Position numbers and translations under genes: made by a program. DNA of 64,000 nucleotides from Pholiota molesta. Its lineage: Eukaryota > Basidiomycota > Agaricomycetes > Agaricales > Strophariaceae. The stretch is from the NCBI GenBank assembly GCA_014925825.1, contig JACGCK010000079.1, positions 62,001-126,000 of the forward strand, given 5' to 3'. Under the pieces are notes generated by a model, which was not told the DNA's origin, made no database searches, and was given only the letters and a program-made list of their open reading frames with translations. Positions 35,690 through 47,853 of the stretch are shown one piece after another. Positions within the stretch are counted from its first letter, which is position 1. Each line of letters opens with the position of its first letter.

Positions 35690-37066
35690 CGGAAGAATCG
35701 TGTCATCCAGCTATCTTCCAGTCGATAACATTTCCATCCAACGTCTACGGCGAATCGACAGTCTCCAACTGCGCACGGTGCGCTGCTGCTCCACGGTTCT
35801 ACACTGACAACGACTGCCTTGCCACCAACCAATCCGTATTCTATACACAGGTTAACGGCCGCTCAAATGGACCGTGCGAAGCGATGGGCGCACCTGGTAC
35901 AAAATCGTTAGTCCAAACGTGCTTTGCCTTTAGAAGCGCCCCTGAACGCCCTCTCCAGGAACTCGTCGACGTCCTCCAAGGCGATACCGTGCATCTGCGC
36001 CGCGTCGCGGACCATCTGGATGTTGGCGGCAGTGGACCGGGGTAACACCAAGAGCCAGTGGCTGATCAGCCACCAGAAGGCTGCGGGGCTGATATTCCGC
36101 ACCAGCCACAGCAGGAGAGCACGGCTCTCTGGTCGTTCCTTTGGCGCGCTTGACGAGGACGTGCCGGTGGGAGCGGCGGCATGTGGGGACGGGGATGACG
36201 ACGACGGCGATGCTGGTAGTGGCGACGACGACAACGATGACGATGTTGTAGGCGGCGATGCGCCGCCGTCAGAGGAAATAGAGGGTGAGTGAACGTCCGC
36301 AACGTCAGCGCTATCATATTGCTGAGCCGGTTGTAGCTCTCGTGCGTCCTCGTTACGCGCTCGTGACGGCACGCCTGGAGCAGGAGGGTCCTCAGTGCGA
36401 TTCAGCTTCGTTGTCCACGTGTCCTGAAACTGCGCTGGGGCAAGTTTGTTGGGCCAGGATGGGGATCGCGTTTTGAAGTTTGTGATCGGTGACGGTGGAG
36501 GCAGCAAACATGTATAGGAGGATATGTCCGGTGAGTAGCCCCAATCTGTAGCTGTTGTATTTCGGGATGTTGACGCCGGAGCATAGTTAGCTGGGTCTGG
36601 TAACATGGCATTCGACGTCGACGACGACGGCAGGGCATTTGGCCACGAGGACATGGTACCTGGGAGCGACGGCTGTAGCGGCGGCAATGACGATAACGAC
36701 GACGTCGTCGGCGTCATCTTGGGAAGCCAAGTTGTTGAGGCCTGATACCCATTGGCCATGATTCCAGGCGTTGACCTCTGTGGATGGCCAGCCGGTTCAA
36801 ATGATGTCAATGGCGGAAATGCGCCGCTCGACGCGGTCGGATCCCCACCCACCCAAGACGTTGGATCTTGCTGATTCTCTGCAGAGTAATCCATCGGTGC
36901 AGGCTCCCATGGGGCGCCAGCGAGTGGCGGCGGCGGCGGCGGCGGCGGCCACAACGACGACGACGTCCCGGGGAACCGTGTTGGTTAGTCATGATATATG
37001 CCAGTCGCTAATCCAGCCGTTGACATCCGAGTATCATCTGCCAGTTCCGACGCTGACGACGACGGT
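35690..37066. repeat. Duplicated segment, copy A
   Basis: Matches 62,430-64,000 in the same orientation, with high similarity from the 3' flank of the Ser/Pro-rich gene into its coding region. The match continues at least to the window edge in copy B. Confidence 0.85.
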
Positions 37067-39191
37067 ATTGCGCCGCTCGACGCATTCGATGCGGCGGCTG
37101 GTAAGGCGCTTGATGACGAGGACGGGATGTTAGAGATCGATGATGGCGACAGGACATTTGGCCACAACGAAATAATGGGATTTGAGAGCGACGGTGGTGG
37201 CAGCGACGACGACGATGTCTCGGAGGGCCACGGCGGTAAGTAGGTTTGATACCCGTTGGCCGCGAATCCTGATGCTGAAACCGGTATATCACTAACTAGT
37301 GTCGATGAGGACGATGGCGAAAATGCGCCGTTCGACGCGACCTGTGGTGAGGTTCCGGTACCTCCCCAAGGCATTCGATTCTCCTGATTTGCTTCAGGAT
37401 GGTCCGCCGGTGGCGGCGGCGCCGATGATGGCGATGGTGCCGTCGACGTCGATGTCTCGTGGAATCTTGTTGATGATGGGGCTTCATATTCGTTCGGCAT
37501 GAATCCAAACATTGAACTGCGGATATAATTAGCCAGCTCAGATGATGGCGACGAGGGCAATGCTCTGCTCGACGCAGTCGACCCCGCGGGCAAGGTGGTT
37601 GATGACGGAAACGCAATACTCCAGCTCGATGTTGGTGATAGCGTGTTTGGCCGTGACGAGGACATAGGATCTGAGAGAGATGGTGGCGGCGAGGATGGCG
37701 ACGACGTCCGGGAAAGCCGCGTCGGGGCGGCCTCATATTCATTCGCCATGGATCCAGACATCAACCTCTGGATATAACCAGGCAGTTCCGATGACGAGGA
37801 CGGTGGAAATGCGTCCCTCGACGCGACCAGCGGTGTCCCACCCATCCGAGACGTTGGATTCCCCAGATTTGCTACGGAATACTCCGCAAGTACGGACTCT
37901 CGTGGGGCGCCAGCGAGCGGTGGCGGCTGTGGCAACGACGACGATGACGCTGTCCCGGAAAATGACGTTGGTGAGGAATTCTGATGTGCGTTCGTCCTGA
38001 ATCCAGATGTTGAATTCTGACTACTATCAGCCAGATTCGATGACAACGTTGACGGAAATGCGCTGCTTGGCGTAGACGAGGACTGTAAAGACGGCGCCGA
38101 TGTGGAAACAGAAGCGAATGATGACGACGCCGCCGCCGACGACAATGATGATGATGGTGGCCCCAGTGCGTACTCAAGCTCAGAATACGACGAATTTCGC
38201 GGCGGGGCTGCTGAGCTGCCAAATCCTGCATTGTGATCGTTTCTATACCTTACAAGATGATCACGGCTTATTTTTTCAGGTATGACTGGACTAGACTTAC
38301 AAGTCTTGCTCGATGTCTCTTTCATCCTGAGGACTCTGACTCGGTGGGTCATAGTAACTGATTCCGCCATATGGGCGCGGATGCCTGTGGTGAAAATGAG
38401 CCTGATACTAATGTTCAATAGGGCTCAATTTCGTACCCTGCCGAATAAAGCACGTCGGTGGCCATCTGCTCAGGCCGGCCATCCTCCGGCCTGCTTTGAA
38501 AACCCAGCCCCGAACCCCTAGCACGATGATGAGACTATCTTTCAAGGGTGGGATCGCATTTCACTTACATCAGGGAGGGTGTTGAGCCCTGTGAGGGCCC
38601 GACACTTCCGTCGGGGTTGTTGGTGATCTGACCAGCACCTACGGCGCTCCCAGATCCAATAGTTGTGATTCGATTCCACCCTTGGGTGGAACCTTCGTTG
38701 CTCGTTTGCGGTGTTTCTATTTATCGAGCGAGTCAAAATCTGGGTGTCTCACGAAAGAATGCTATCTACTCACCGTCACCACGTATAGTGTACGAGAAGT
38801 TCCAGCGCGGGCGCTCTATGGGCCCAGCTTCTGTGTCTGTCGCGGAAGGGTGATGACGAGACCGCGAAGCGAGGTCGAGGGATCACGACTCACCAGTGGC
38901 TAGCGCGCCTTCCTGGTCACGAGCGCGTCTGTATATCCGTCGCAGGTCCTTCATGTCTTTTCCCTCTGTTTCAGGAGGGTGGTGACGCGATGTTGAGGGC
39001 CCCCAAGTGGGATGAGCGTGCCACTCCACCATGGGCGGCGCTGTCGTTGCGGAGCCTGAGGCCTGCTGCCGTCCATACGGATACGGTAAGTCCATTTGCG
39101 CACTGGAGTACGACGCGTGTCGCCGCTGCGGGCGCCTGAAGCCCTCTTCTGGACTTTGAGAGCGTTTTCTTTTGCCTTTGTCGGGGTTCAT
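35908..39191 (-). CDS. Ser/Pro-rich repeat protein with conserved C-terminal segment
   Basis: A probable start at 39,191 gives MNPDKGKRKRSQSPEEGFRR, nuclear-type and basic. Short exons follow near 38,715-38,575 (ITNNPDGSVGPSQGSTPSL) and 38,380-38,300 (GGISYYDPPSQSPQDERDIE). Then a long low-complexity stretch built of several diverged units of about 80 residues runs to about 36.5 kb; the units carry GSMANEYEA, GFMPNEYEA or GFAANGYQ. The C-terminal 90 residues are more ordered: RALLLWLVRNISPAAFWWLI, then LEDVDEFLERAFRGASKGKA. A poly-Pro run near 36,930 comes from a (CGG)n tract. Exon borders are approximate. Function unknown; composition suggests a disordered regulatory or adaptor protein. A second damaged copy lies at 62.6-64 kb. 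Confidence 0.6.
36985..38230 (-). repeat. Intragenic tandem repeats in the Ser/Pro-rich gene
   Basis: At least four diverged units of about 240 bp, recognisable in translation by (A)NEYEA / ANGYQ, the SDPMSSSRPN / SNPIISLWPN block and ELANYI / ELPGYI / ELADDT. The repeats stay in frame. Confidence 0.6.
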
Positions 39192-39896
39192 CGAGAGAGT
39201 GGGGAAAAGGTCCGAGTTTTTCCCTTGGCCTCGCTTCTTTGTATGGCGTCTATTTGGTTGAATTCTTGTTGGACCTTGTTGGACCCTGCTCCTCTATGAT
39301 GTGTAGCGTGGAATTCGAAGAATTTTTTCATCGCTCCACTCTAAACCGTGTCTGACTCTTCCTTTGTACGTCGATGGGTTCCGACGAGGTCGTTACAGTT
39401 TCTTACAACGAAAGCACCGTCGAAAAAAAAAATGTGTCCTGCAAAGCTAACTTGGAAATGCGGAGCATTATTTTTTCAACTAAGGACGTTGCGCGACGCG
39501 ACGTGAAGCGATGCCCATTTTTAGAGCTTCTGTTGTACTTTCTAGTGGTTGATCAGATATGGCGCGGCCGAAGCGGCTTGCGCTTCGTGGGCCAAGAGTG
39601 GCAACAACAATTCCCCTGGATTCAAGCGCAGCGTGCTAAATATGGGCCTGAACCAGAAGTAAGGCGTGGTTCGCGCATTGCTACAAATTAGTCACTTGCC
39701 AAATATTCAAAGCTCACATTTTGGGCAGAGTGGTTGAAGCATGGGCGGTGCCGTCTGGGTGAGATGAAGGAGGAACCGAAGGGAGAGTAGCTCTCTGCGA
39801 GCTGGGGTACGGAGTATAATGATACTTTACAGTCTTGGACCACGTCAAATCCATGCATTGAAATACAATAAGGTTGAACAGGATCATGAATAACAT
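39192..39896. other. Spacer between the Ser/Pro-rich gene and the transposon nest
   Basis: Promoter side of the Ser/Pro-rich gene. One plus-strand frame (39,374-39,691) exists but has no family character and I do not call it. Confidence 0.4.
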
Positions 39897-39915
39897 TACA
39901 GCTACTTTCATATCG

Positions 39916-39918
39916 ATA
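39916..39918. repeat. Left target-site duplication (ATA) of the CACTA element
   Basis: ATA immediately before CACTG; the same three bases follow the right end. Confidence 0.8.
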
Positions 39919-40430
39919 CACTGCTGGGAGTGGACAATTGTGAAGGGTGAAAAACGCGTACAAAACTTGTATAAAGTTGGTTAAATTTAGTAATGTACTA
40001 AATATATCATTTTGAAAGCATTTTTGGTGACGAAAAGGACAATAAGGATCCAATTAGAACATTAAATTCATACATAATCTTTATTGACGCAAAATCTTTC
40101 CTTTTTTGACGATATTGTGATCCTCAAAATAGGTCTAAATCTTGGAGTTCTGTTTGTCTTTTTTACAGTGAAAAATTTGGCATTTTTTGGTATTGAAAAA
40201 TCCTTCGAAAATTTCTAATTCAGGAATTCAAAGAATTTCCGAATTCGGACGCATTTTCAATGTCTTCAGCTTTTTGAAAAAGATCATAAAAACTTGAAAT
40301 TTTGCAGACTGAAAAATATATCGCGCCATGTCAGGCGCGCGTCAGGGTGCCTTCCAGGGTGCCGAACAATTTTTATAGTGTAGAGTAAAATAAGACTATG
40401 TACGCCAGAAAGCAAATCTATACTAGCAAC
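39919..40430. repeat. Left terminal inverted repeat of the CACTA element
   Basis: Reverse complement of 58,707-59,279. The outer 455 bp match almost perfectly; a G/A difference lies near 40,368. The inner part still matches but the right copy carries about 60 extra bases. It contains a doubled GGCACCCTG (read on the minus strand). Confidence 0.92.
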
Positions 40431-41050
40431 ATTGCAGGTGCTCCCACATCGTCTCCTTCGCCTGCTGCTCCTCCTCACTCGTCCCGGGCACCGGCGGGGC
40501 TTGCAGGATCGCGTGGACGAAGGTGTCCGGGGCACGAGCTTACAGCCCTCCGCCATGCACCGGATCGCGTGCTCGCTCTCGTCGCGGACCTTCGCCATCA
40601 CGTAGTCCGTCCAGTGTCCGTGCAGAACGCATGCTCGCAGTCGATCGCAAGCGATCGTAGGTCCGGGGCGTCGTTGAAGCAGATCTGGCACACGAAGGGC
40701 TCGTCTGCCTTCCGCTTCCGCGAGGGTGTGCGGGAGATGGGCTTGGGCGGCGAGGGTAATTTGGCGCCGGATTTGGAGCCCGAGGGCTGGGTGGCGGGCA
40801 GCTTGCTGGCTCGACGAAGCAATGTTGTGTGTGCGCCTCGACGTTTCGGCAGGGGCGGTCGACGTGAGGTGCCAAGCCCATCCGGTGGGTTTGCTTGTGG
40901 GGGATGCCGATGAAGCTGCTGGAGGGGGCCGCGGGTGGGATAGGATTGAGGAGGAGGCAGCGGAGAGGGCGAGGAAAGAGGAGGTCGATGTCGATGTCGA
41001 CGAGGAAGGGCGCTATATCCTGTGTCAAGGTAGGGTCTTGCGACCATGAC
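40423..41050 (-). pseudogene. Truncated RBR (Ariadne-like) RING gene fragment captured in the transposon
   Basis: The minus strand encodes a Pro-rich, basic N-terminal part, then FVCQICFNDAPDLRSLAIDC, EHAFC, and in the next frame TDYVMAKVRDESEHAIRCMA, EGCKLV. This is the RING1 part of an RBR ubiquitin ligase: paired Cys, a Cys-x-His, more Cys, and the DE..I.CM...C end. Two single-base frame changes (near 40,615 and 40,530) break it. There is no IBR or RING2 domain: the frame stops at 40,423, exactly at the inner edge of the left terminal repeat. It looks like a host-gene fragment taken up by the transposon. Any product would lack catalytic RING2. Confidence 0.6.
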
Positions 41051-41099
41051 TTCCATAACTAATGCAATGGTCAGGGCTCTTTTTTTCCAGGTATGACCG

Positions 41100-41830
41100 G
41101 ACTTGACTTACAAGCCTGGTTGCGCATCTATTTCGTCTCTAATGCTGGCGCTCCTGCTGTGCAAGACGATGGCGATCTGGGTCGCACAGGCGATAGAGGA
41201 TCAGACGAGGCGCCTTCGGGCTGGCGCCATCCTCTGCAGCCCTGTCGTCGTGCCGCGTAGCGACCCCGCCTGTCCGATCTCGTCAACGCACTCCTGATGA
41301 GCGTCGACCAGCTGGAGGACCTCATGTTCAAGATCCCGCGGCGCCGTCGCCGCGGAGCCATGTACTTGACCTCGTTCTCCAGAGAGGCTTCGGTGAGCAC
41401 TTGGACGATGGCGTAGGATGTGCCCCGTAGATGGCATTGTTCATTTCAGCAATGATACCGTCGTAGGCCATCGTCTTGCCTTAGGCGCCTAGGCCAAATC
41501 ATTCAGAGCAAGAAATTCAAGAACAAAGAACAAAACTCACGGTCAATGTACTCTTGCCGAGGGTATTCGTCCTCAAATTAGCCATACCATGATCGGCACT
41601 GGCCACACGATAAAACCCCTCCTGCGTCTCCTTCTGGCCCTCTTCGATAGTCGATATAAGTTTCTGCTCATGCGCGATGTGCAGGCAGCCCGCGGGCGAA
41701 GACGACGGCGAGCTGTGCGGCCAGTGGAGCAGGGATGAGCACCAGGAGAACAGGAGAAGTGAATACGCACTGCAGCTGTTTTGTATGCCGCGGGCTCAGC
41801 CCATGCCACATAGAGCCCATACCACATTGC
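41100..41830 (-). pseudogene. Degraded gene fragment of unknown family
   Basis: Minus-strand pieces in different frames read ISTIEEGQKETQEGFYRVAS, then ADHGMANLRTNTLGKSTLT at an exon-like end with GTGAGT. After an intron-like gap come AYDGIIAEMNNAI and VLTEASLENEVKYMAP. Shifts and stops separate them. I do not recognise the source protein. Confidence 0.35.
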
Positions 41831-43086
41831 ATCTAATTCACTCCTGCATAGAACTTTTTCGAGTCCATGTCAAACTTTGTTCTGCCACCAGATACTATCT
41901 ACAAGTAGTTACTGTTCATAATGTCAGATCCAAAATCCCGGCTCTGGGCATTCAAAAGGACAGTTGATACTAATGAAGATTGTCAGTAGACTGATTATGG
42001 CCATAACAATAAGAACCTACTGGAGTGTCTGAATGGATCCAACATTGACCCTTCGCACCGTTCCCGACACCTGAACAAAGTAGCCAGTAACTGTCTGCAT
42101 TTGGCGGTTAGGCAGTAGGGTAGAGAAAATGTACAAATTCACAGACCTGGACCCCATGTACGAGAGTTACCTCGCGGCTATGAAACTTCCCTATGATTAA
42201 TCCGCCGTGGGCTAGTATGAAGATTGGCGCGCTGGCGCAGACGTGAATGGCAGCCATCTGCAGATGAGTGAGAAAACGATCAACCTGAGCAATGGCACCT
42301 ACTTGTGAGGCCATTAGAACGTGTGTCTGCACACAGAACGTTAGTGAAGCGCGTAAATGAGAAAAAACGCGCTCACTTGATTAGCTAGTAGAGAACGCGA
42401 GTGAGCGAACGAGCGTCTCACTGCGAACTCATAACCGACGGCGGTCCGGTATGCCGCAATTGCCGAAGCGACCTTTGAGCGCGCGTCTGCGCTCCATTAA
42501 CATCCGTCTCGTCGCCCCTTGCTGTAGGCTGGTCGCATGGCCTACCCCCGCCGTCCATTCAAGCACAATGGGACTCCAAAGGTGGGCTGTGCCCACAGCG
42601 TCCCACGCGCCGCCGGAGAAGATCGTGCAAGTAGCGACTGTATTCGTAGGGCCCTGTGCTAGATCTTGCACGAAAAGGCGTGTACGGTCTCCACAGTAAA
42701 CGGGGGATCGCCCAGCCCACCCACGATGTCCAACTGGCCATGTTACTGACAGTGCGGGATAAACCCCATGACGTATCTGTCGGATTATTGCTGAAGTTCG
42801 CGCAGGAGAGTTGTGAGTCGAGCGTGGCGATATCCGCTGGAAGTGGGGCGATCTCGTCCTTGAGGGCGCTCTCGCGCTGCTTCTGCTGTCCTGATTTGCC
42901 GCCGCCTATCCTTTTGCGCCTATTCTAGATTTTAAGCGGGCAGCTTTTCGTCGGTCCTTGCAGCCGAGTAGGAGCCTCTTGGTTCATCGGGGGGAAAATT
43001 AACATCAATTTCCACTAGAACTTCAATAAATTAATGTCAACTTTCTAATACATTCAATATCAGACCGCCATGTTATTTTATTTTAT
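41831..43086. other. Transposon spacer with further coding-like debris
   Basis: Minus-strand frames at 42.93-42.70 kb (ESALKDEIAPLPADIATLD, ANFSNNPTDTSWG) and 42.33-42.11 kb look like remains of coding sequence. They have no intact gene structure and no family I can name. Confidence 0.3.
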
Positions 43087-46000
43087 CTAAAATAAAGTTA
43101 GATGACGGTGGTTGCAGATGAGGCGTGCACTTACTTCTACAATAGTAACAGCGGCAACAGCGATGGTGCCATGAAGTTTCGTGGCTTCAATATTCCTGGT
43201 ACGAAATTAGCAAAGATATATTAATTCTTTTAAACGAAGACCTACCCGTGATAACGAAATGACAGCAAGACATGATGTACCTTCCCACTGAAGCCGAAGA
43301 CTGGCAAAATGGCTGTCAACTTCTTCAGGCCTGATGATCACGACCTGACCGAGGTGTTCCGACCACAAAGACGCTTGAAGCTCTTGATAACACTGGAAGG
43401 GATCACTTGAAGTGGTTTTCAGCAAGTGCCGCACAGCGAATAGCGTGTCACCCGAAGATAATTGTATGATGTCTTCGATAAACGCAGGAACAGGCGAAGC
43501 AGAGGAATGCCGGACTAGAATTGAGCTGTTTCCGTGGTGACGCTTTGAAGTAGAGAACGTTAAACCGTTCATCGTAAAGTTAGTCAGGAGTTTAGCGGTG
43601 CGTGGCGTTTCACTTGTAGAAGTCGAATAAAAATTGCGAAGTGCCTTATGTATTGATTCTGGTATGAGCGTGGTCGCTTTCACAGTGATTATAGGCATGT
43701 CATCTTCGACATCAGCCAGAAATTGGGAGATATCCGTGAGGAGGGTGTTTCTGACTTGCGGGTTTGCGAGCTTGGTGAAAAGACTGTGACAATTTCTGAT
43801 TGCCATTGGGCATTCTTCCTTCAGCATCAGAGCGCGAAGACTTGAAGCTGCCGTGAATGATTTCGAAATTGTTTCCTCGAGTTGAGCTATCAAGGCTTTG
43901 AGAACTTGAAAAATACAGCATTGAATGATCAACGCACCATTTAAGTTGTTAGTTGGAATACGTTGTAAGAGACCGATCAGACGTTCGAAAGGAAATGTCC
44001 ACCACGAATGTACAGGACCATAAAAACGCAGATATTCTGCTAAGTGGAGTGCCATATGATGATTGGGTCGAAACTTATATGTTGGAAAAATTCTGCGGAT
44101 TCCTTCAAGATAGTTGGACATATGTCGGAAATACTGATCTGCTTTATCATAGGATGTTGTACGGGACGAGGCGATGATGACAGCAGAAACTAGAGAGAGA
44201 GTCACAGATAGCATATCTTTGAGATGCGGTGGCACTTCATCGTTATCTTCCTCAAGTCGGGACCACATACGAATGAGCGAAATGGGGAGATACGTGGTTC
44301 CGAGTATGCGCCATTGATCGGCCTTGAGCTTTCCGTGGCTTGGTTGACCCAGATTCACCGGCACGGATGTAAGCCACGAAGGAGTTGACATATTTTGTAT
44401 ATCAGCACGTATCTCCTTGACATCATCTCTCGTCAGGACGTCATGACTCCGAAGGACAGGGTTTGGTGATTCGTGTTGATTGCACCTCTGCATATGATCA
44501 TCAGAATAAGCGCAGAAGACGAAGATGTGCATGTCTTACCCAGGCGAGAATTGCAGCAATGTGATCTTTTTTGCGTAGTATCTTGGAGCGTGCTATGATG
44601 GGTAATAAAGCTCGTGCATCGATTGCAAGTGTATCACAGATTAACTTGAGACCAGATAGATGGCTATTGTTGTCGATTCGTTTGGCCCACATTTCACGTC
44701 CAGTAGGTGTTTGTAAATCATCATTCATCGGAGACTCCAGGAGTCGCAATGTTTTTTGGAAGACTTTGCGTTCAAGATCAGAAGTCAGAGAATCATTGGG
44801 AGAAATGTTGATAACGATTGCGCGAGGAGTTTTTTCTTTTTCGTTCAGGCGAATGCCAAGAATCTCGAAGTGTTCTTGGATCAATCCGAGGAAAAGATTA
44901 TGCATTGCATCGACGACGACAAAGCGCGCGGGATCAAAATATGGTAGTCGGTGCAGTACAGACCAACGAACACCGGTTTGGCGAACAGTATCATTTCGGT
45001 CTCGTTCATCCGTAGCGTCCAAATAAAGGTCGGCCAGCTTCTGAATCGATTCTGCACTCCGTCGGGGATGCAAAGAAATATACGAATCCCCGTTATCGTC
45101 CGGCCTACGGATGCAATGACACATCGCACACATTTGGGTATGTCCAACACCAGCAAAGCCGTTTACCTTCCGGGCCGCCGGAAGATCTGAGACAACACAA
45201 ACAAGAGCGCATCGGGCTACCCTTCCGTAATAGCAGCGACTGGTACGGGAAAAGCGGACTCCAGTAAACCAAAATTCCAATAACTCGTCGACAAGATGGG
45301 TGAGATAATGATTTAAACAAGCCAAAGGAGGTTCATTGGGGCCAGGAACGACGCCAAAAAGAAACATGTTCTCGGGCTTATATCGCATCTCCGGAGGTAA
45401 ATTTAGGCAAACGAGCGATATCATGCCGATCGACTTCTTTGTCCCAGCCTGCTTGTTACCCAGAGGGTTGAAAAAGTCGACGCAGAGGGAAAATACATAA
45501 CAGCCTTCACCCTCTTTCCCTCCACAGCTGAAGTGCTTCCCGTCTGGTCCATTGAAGTTCTTCAGGATGTCTCCGTCGAAGATATCACGCATATCGGCAT
45601 TTTGTTCTCGAGTGACATTAGCCCACGCAGCATCCATTTTGTCTTCAAAGCCAGAGCGAGAGAGTAAGCCACCAAGCCAGTCTTTGAAACTGTATGCAAC
45701 AAATGGTTTGATCGGAATATAAACCGTGTGTCCGTCTATGCGGCATGGCTTGAGAAGAGATGTCCCGCATGGAGGGCTGTCGATAAATGGGCGATGTGTA
45801 CAATGAGTAGGATAGATCGGAATAGGCGAGCTCGATTTAAGGACGGGTTTATAGGTGGCATGACAGTCGGGATCCGGACATACTGCGTATATTGTGTGAT
45901 CGTTCTTCAAAGGAAAACTATTCTCCGCGGTTCGAATATCACTTGGGATGTCTGAAAGCAGCTTCTCATCGCGTTGAGATAGGTGTGCGCCAGCTCGAAG

Positions 46001-47009
46001 GAGCGATAGTTGAAGAATATACTGTATCATTTTCAGCATAAACTCGCATCCACGTCGGCTGACACCGAGAAGCACTCGACAAGTGATGACTAAAAAGAAA
46101 GTAACTTGAAGGACGGGGTCGACGTTGCCTAAGAAAGACTCGAAGTGGTGTGCTAACCATATGTCAGATATGATGCGGACAAACGAGTGAAAAGCAGAAT
46201 ACCTGTATCGTGAGGAATGCCATATGAAGGAGTTTCAATCACGGCTATGTGGGCCAATTCCTCTGTCCAGGTTTTCTCTGCTCTCTTCAGTTTGGTTTCG
46301 ATGCGCTGCAGTTTCCTTGAAATAGAGTCCACGATGGCCAAAACGTCCGGAGATCTAGACTTTACATTTCCTAGTTGATGACGCAGCTTTGCTGAACGTT
46401 CAAGAAAATTGACAAGTGGAAACGGGAGCGGTGCGCCTGTTGAAGATGGCGTTCCGAGGCATTTGAGACGTTCCAGTGTTTCCGTAAGGAGCTTCTGCAC
46501 GTCAGGTTCGAGTTCATCGGTTAATAAACGGATAAGCCGTTCCTCGCATTTCATTCCTTGGTCAGATTGGGCCGACGAGCTGGCTCGTACAGGATAGGAA
46601 ATCGGATGAGAGGGAGAGATGGGTTGACGTTCAGAGATTTGAGTTGGTGAAAGAGAACCCCTGCTCGCAGGGGGGGTGGGGATGAGGACGAGGATGCCAT
46701 ATCACGAGAAGGGCATTCAACACCTCGCGACCATATTGAACTTTGAGTATTGCGGTCGGAGGGCCCAGAAACCTTGTCTGCAAGGGTTTGTGAGGCAATA
46801 TAGGTGGTGATTTCTTCGATTTGCGCCTCCACAGCTGCATCAGCATCATCCTGTGCCTTCTGAAGAATCGATGTCTTGCGAGCCGCGGCCGCGTTTTCGG
46901 CAATTCTGTGATGTTTCAGCTCTCTGTGTGGCAGAATTTTCCCCGATTTCCCGGATAATAGGTCGACGTCTTGATTACAGCCATATACACTGCAGGTACA
47001 TAGCGACAT
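43087..47009 (-). CDS. Tnp2-type CACTA transposase
   Basis: The start at 47,009 gives MSLCTCSVYGCNQDV with a Cys-rich N-terminus. A helical region follows, then AHHFESFLGNVDPVLQVTFF after an intron at about 46,200. The catalytic half has CPDPDCHATYKP, then YVFSLCVDFFNPLG with an acidic residue, PENMFLFGVVPGPNEPP and CVVSDLPAARKVNGFAG. HTQMCAMCHC (Cys cluster) and VVDAMHNLFLGLIQEHF come next. These are hallmarks of plant and fungal Tnp2 proteins with an RNase-H-type catalytic core. After another intron (about 44,533-44,480) a long C-terminal part includes HHMALHLAEYLRFYGPVHSW. The last exon ends at 43,087. One base near 46,553 must be corrected, or a small intron assumed, to join MKCEERLIRLL to the N-terminal exon. 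About 1250 residues. Its position and the CACTG termini make it the transposase of this element. Confidence 0.85.
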
Positions 47010-47024
47010 GATTATAGACCAGAA

Positions 47025-47725
47025 GTTACTGCGGTAAACCACAGTACCTTGGTGGGGGAAGCGTTTGAACGAAGGAGGTGGGGCGCGAGGGTAGTATGAT
47101 AAGGCTGAAGTCCATCCTATTTTTATGGACGTAGTCAGTCTCTTTAGAGAACAAGGCAGACTGCAAGACAAAGGATCAAGGCTTACCTGGTCGAATCGTT
47201 GCTAGGCGTAATACAATCAGTCCTTCCTAGTGTGGCTAACCAGCATGCCCTGATTATGGAGTTACATTGGAAAGCCATTGTACCTCAAAATTGATAGTTG
47301 CTTTGGCAAGCCAAAACACCTAGCGAAAAGCATGGAGAGCGGCGTGTCAAGAGCGCGCGATGGTTGGATTGGACTCAGAGTCAGGATGATGGACGCCAGG
47401 TGATGGTACACGTGAATATGTCACATAGTGTGACTTTATTACCCAGGGTTTTGAAGGCCCTTATCAAGAAGTTGCCAAGCCGCGTCTTTTCGCCTCGCAG
47501 TGTTATGGTTTACCGTAGCAATGCAACTCTGGCGGTACTAGGCAGCGCTATGGACTTTCCGTGGCGATGAATCTATCACTTCGGCCCTGCACTGTGCACG
47601 GTGTGACGGTAGGTGTCTCGAATGGTTGTAGTCATGTACCGCATGTTGCTCAGTTCCGACTCTAGATTCCAATCCGCAACTTCAAACTCTTCAGCCTACA
47701 GTGTTATGGTTTACCATGACAATGT
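47025..47725. repeat. GGTTTACC motif cluster 1, upstream of the transposase
   Basis: Copies of the consensus AGTGyYATGGyTTRCC followed by rTrGyAATG lie at 47,025-47,050 (reverse), 47,499-47,524, 47,544-47,571 (degenerate) and 47,700-47,725. The first sits 16-40 bp upstream of the transposase ATG. Confidence 0.6.
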
Positions 47726-47853
47726 ATCCATTGTAATTTTATCGCTTATCCATCGCAATGCACCCTCGTTATCGGCATACGGAAAGCGCTCAACGCTTGT
47801 TAGATATTCTACTACGACATTCAAGTATACATAGGATGCGGTCATATTGTCAT

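Noticed and set aside
39374..39691. 105-residue plus-strand frame left of the transposon
   Set aside because: It shows no family character or introns and is probably chance sequence in the promoter side of the Ser/Pro-rich gene.
40284..40370. Short peptide frame repeated at 58.83-58.91 kb
   Set aside because: The identity comes from the terminal inverted repeats and does not indicate a conserved gene.
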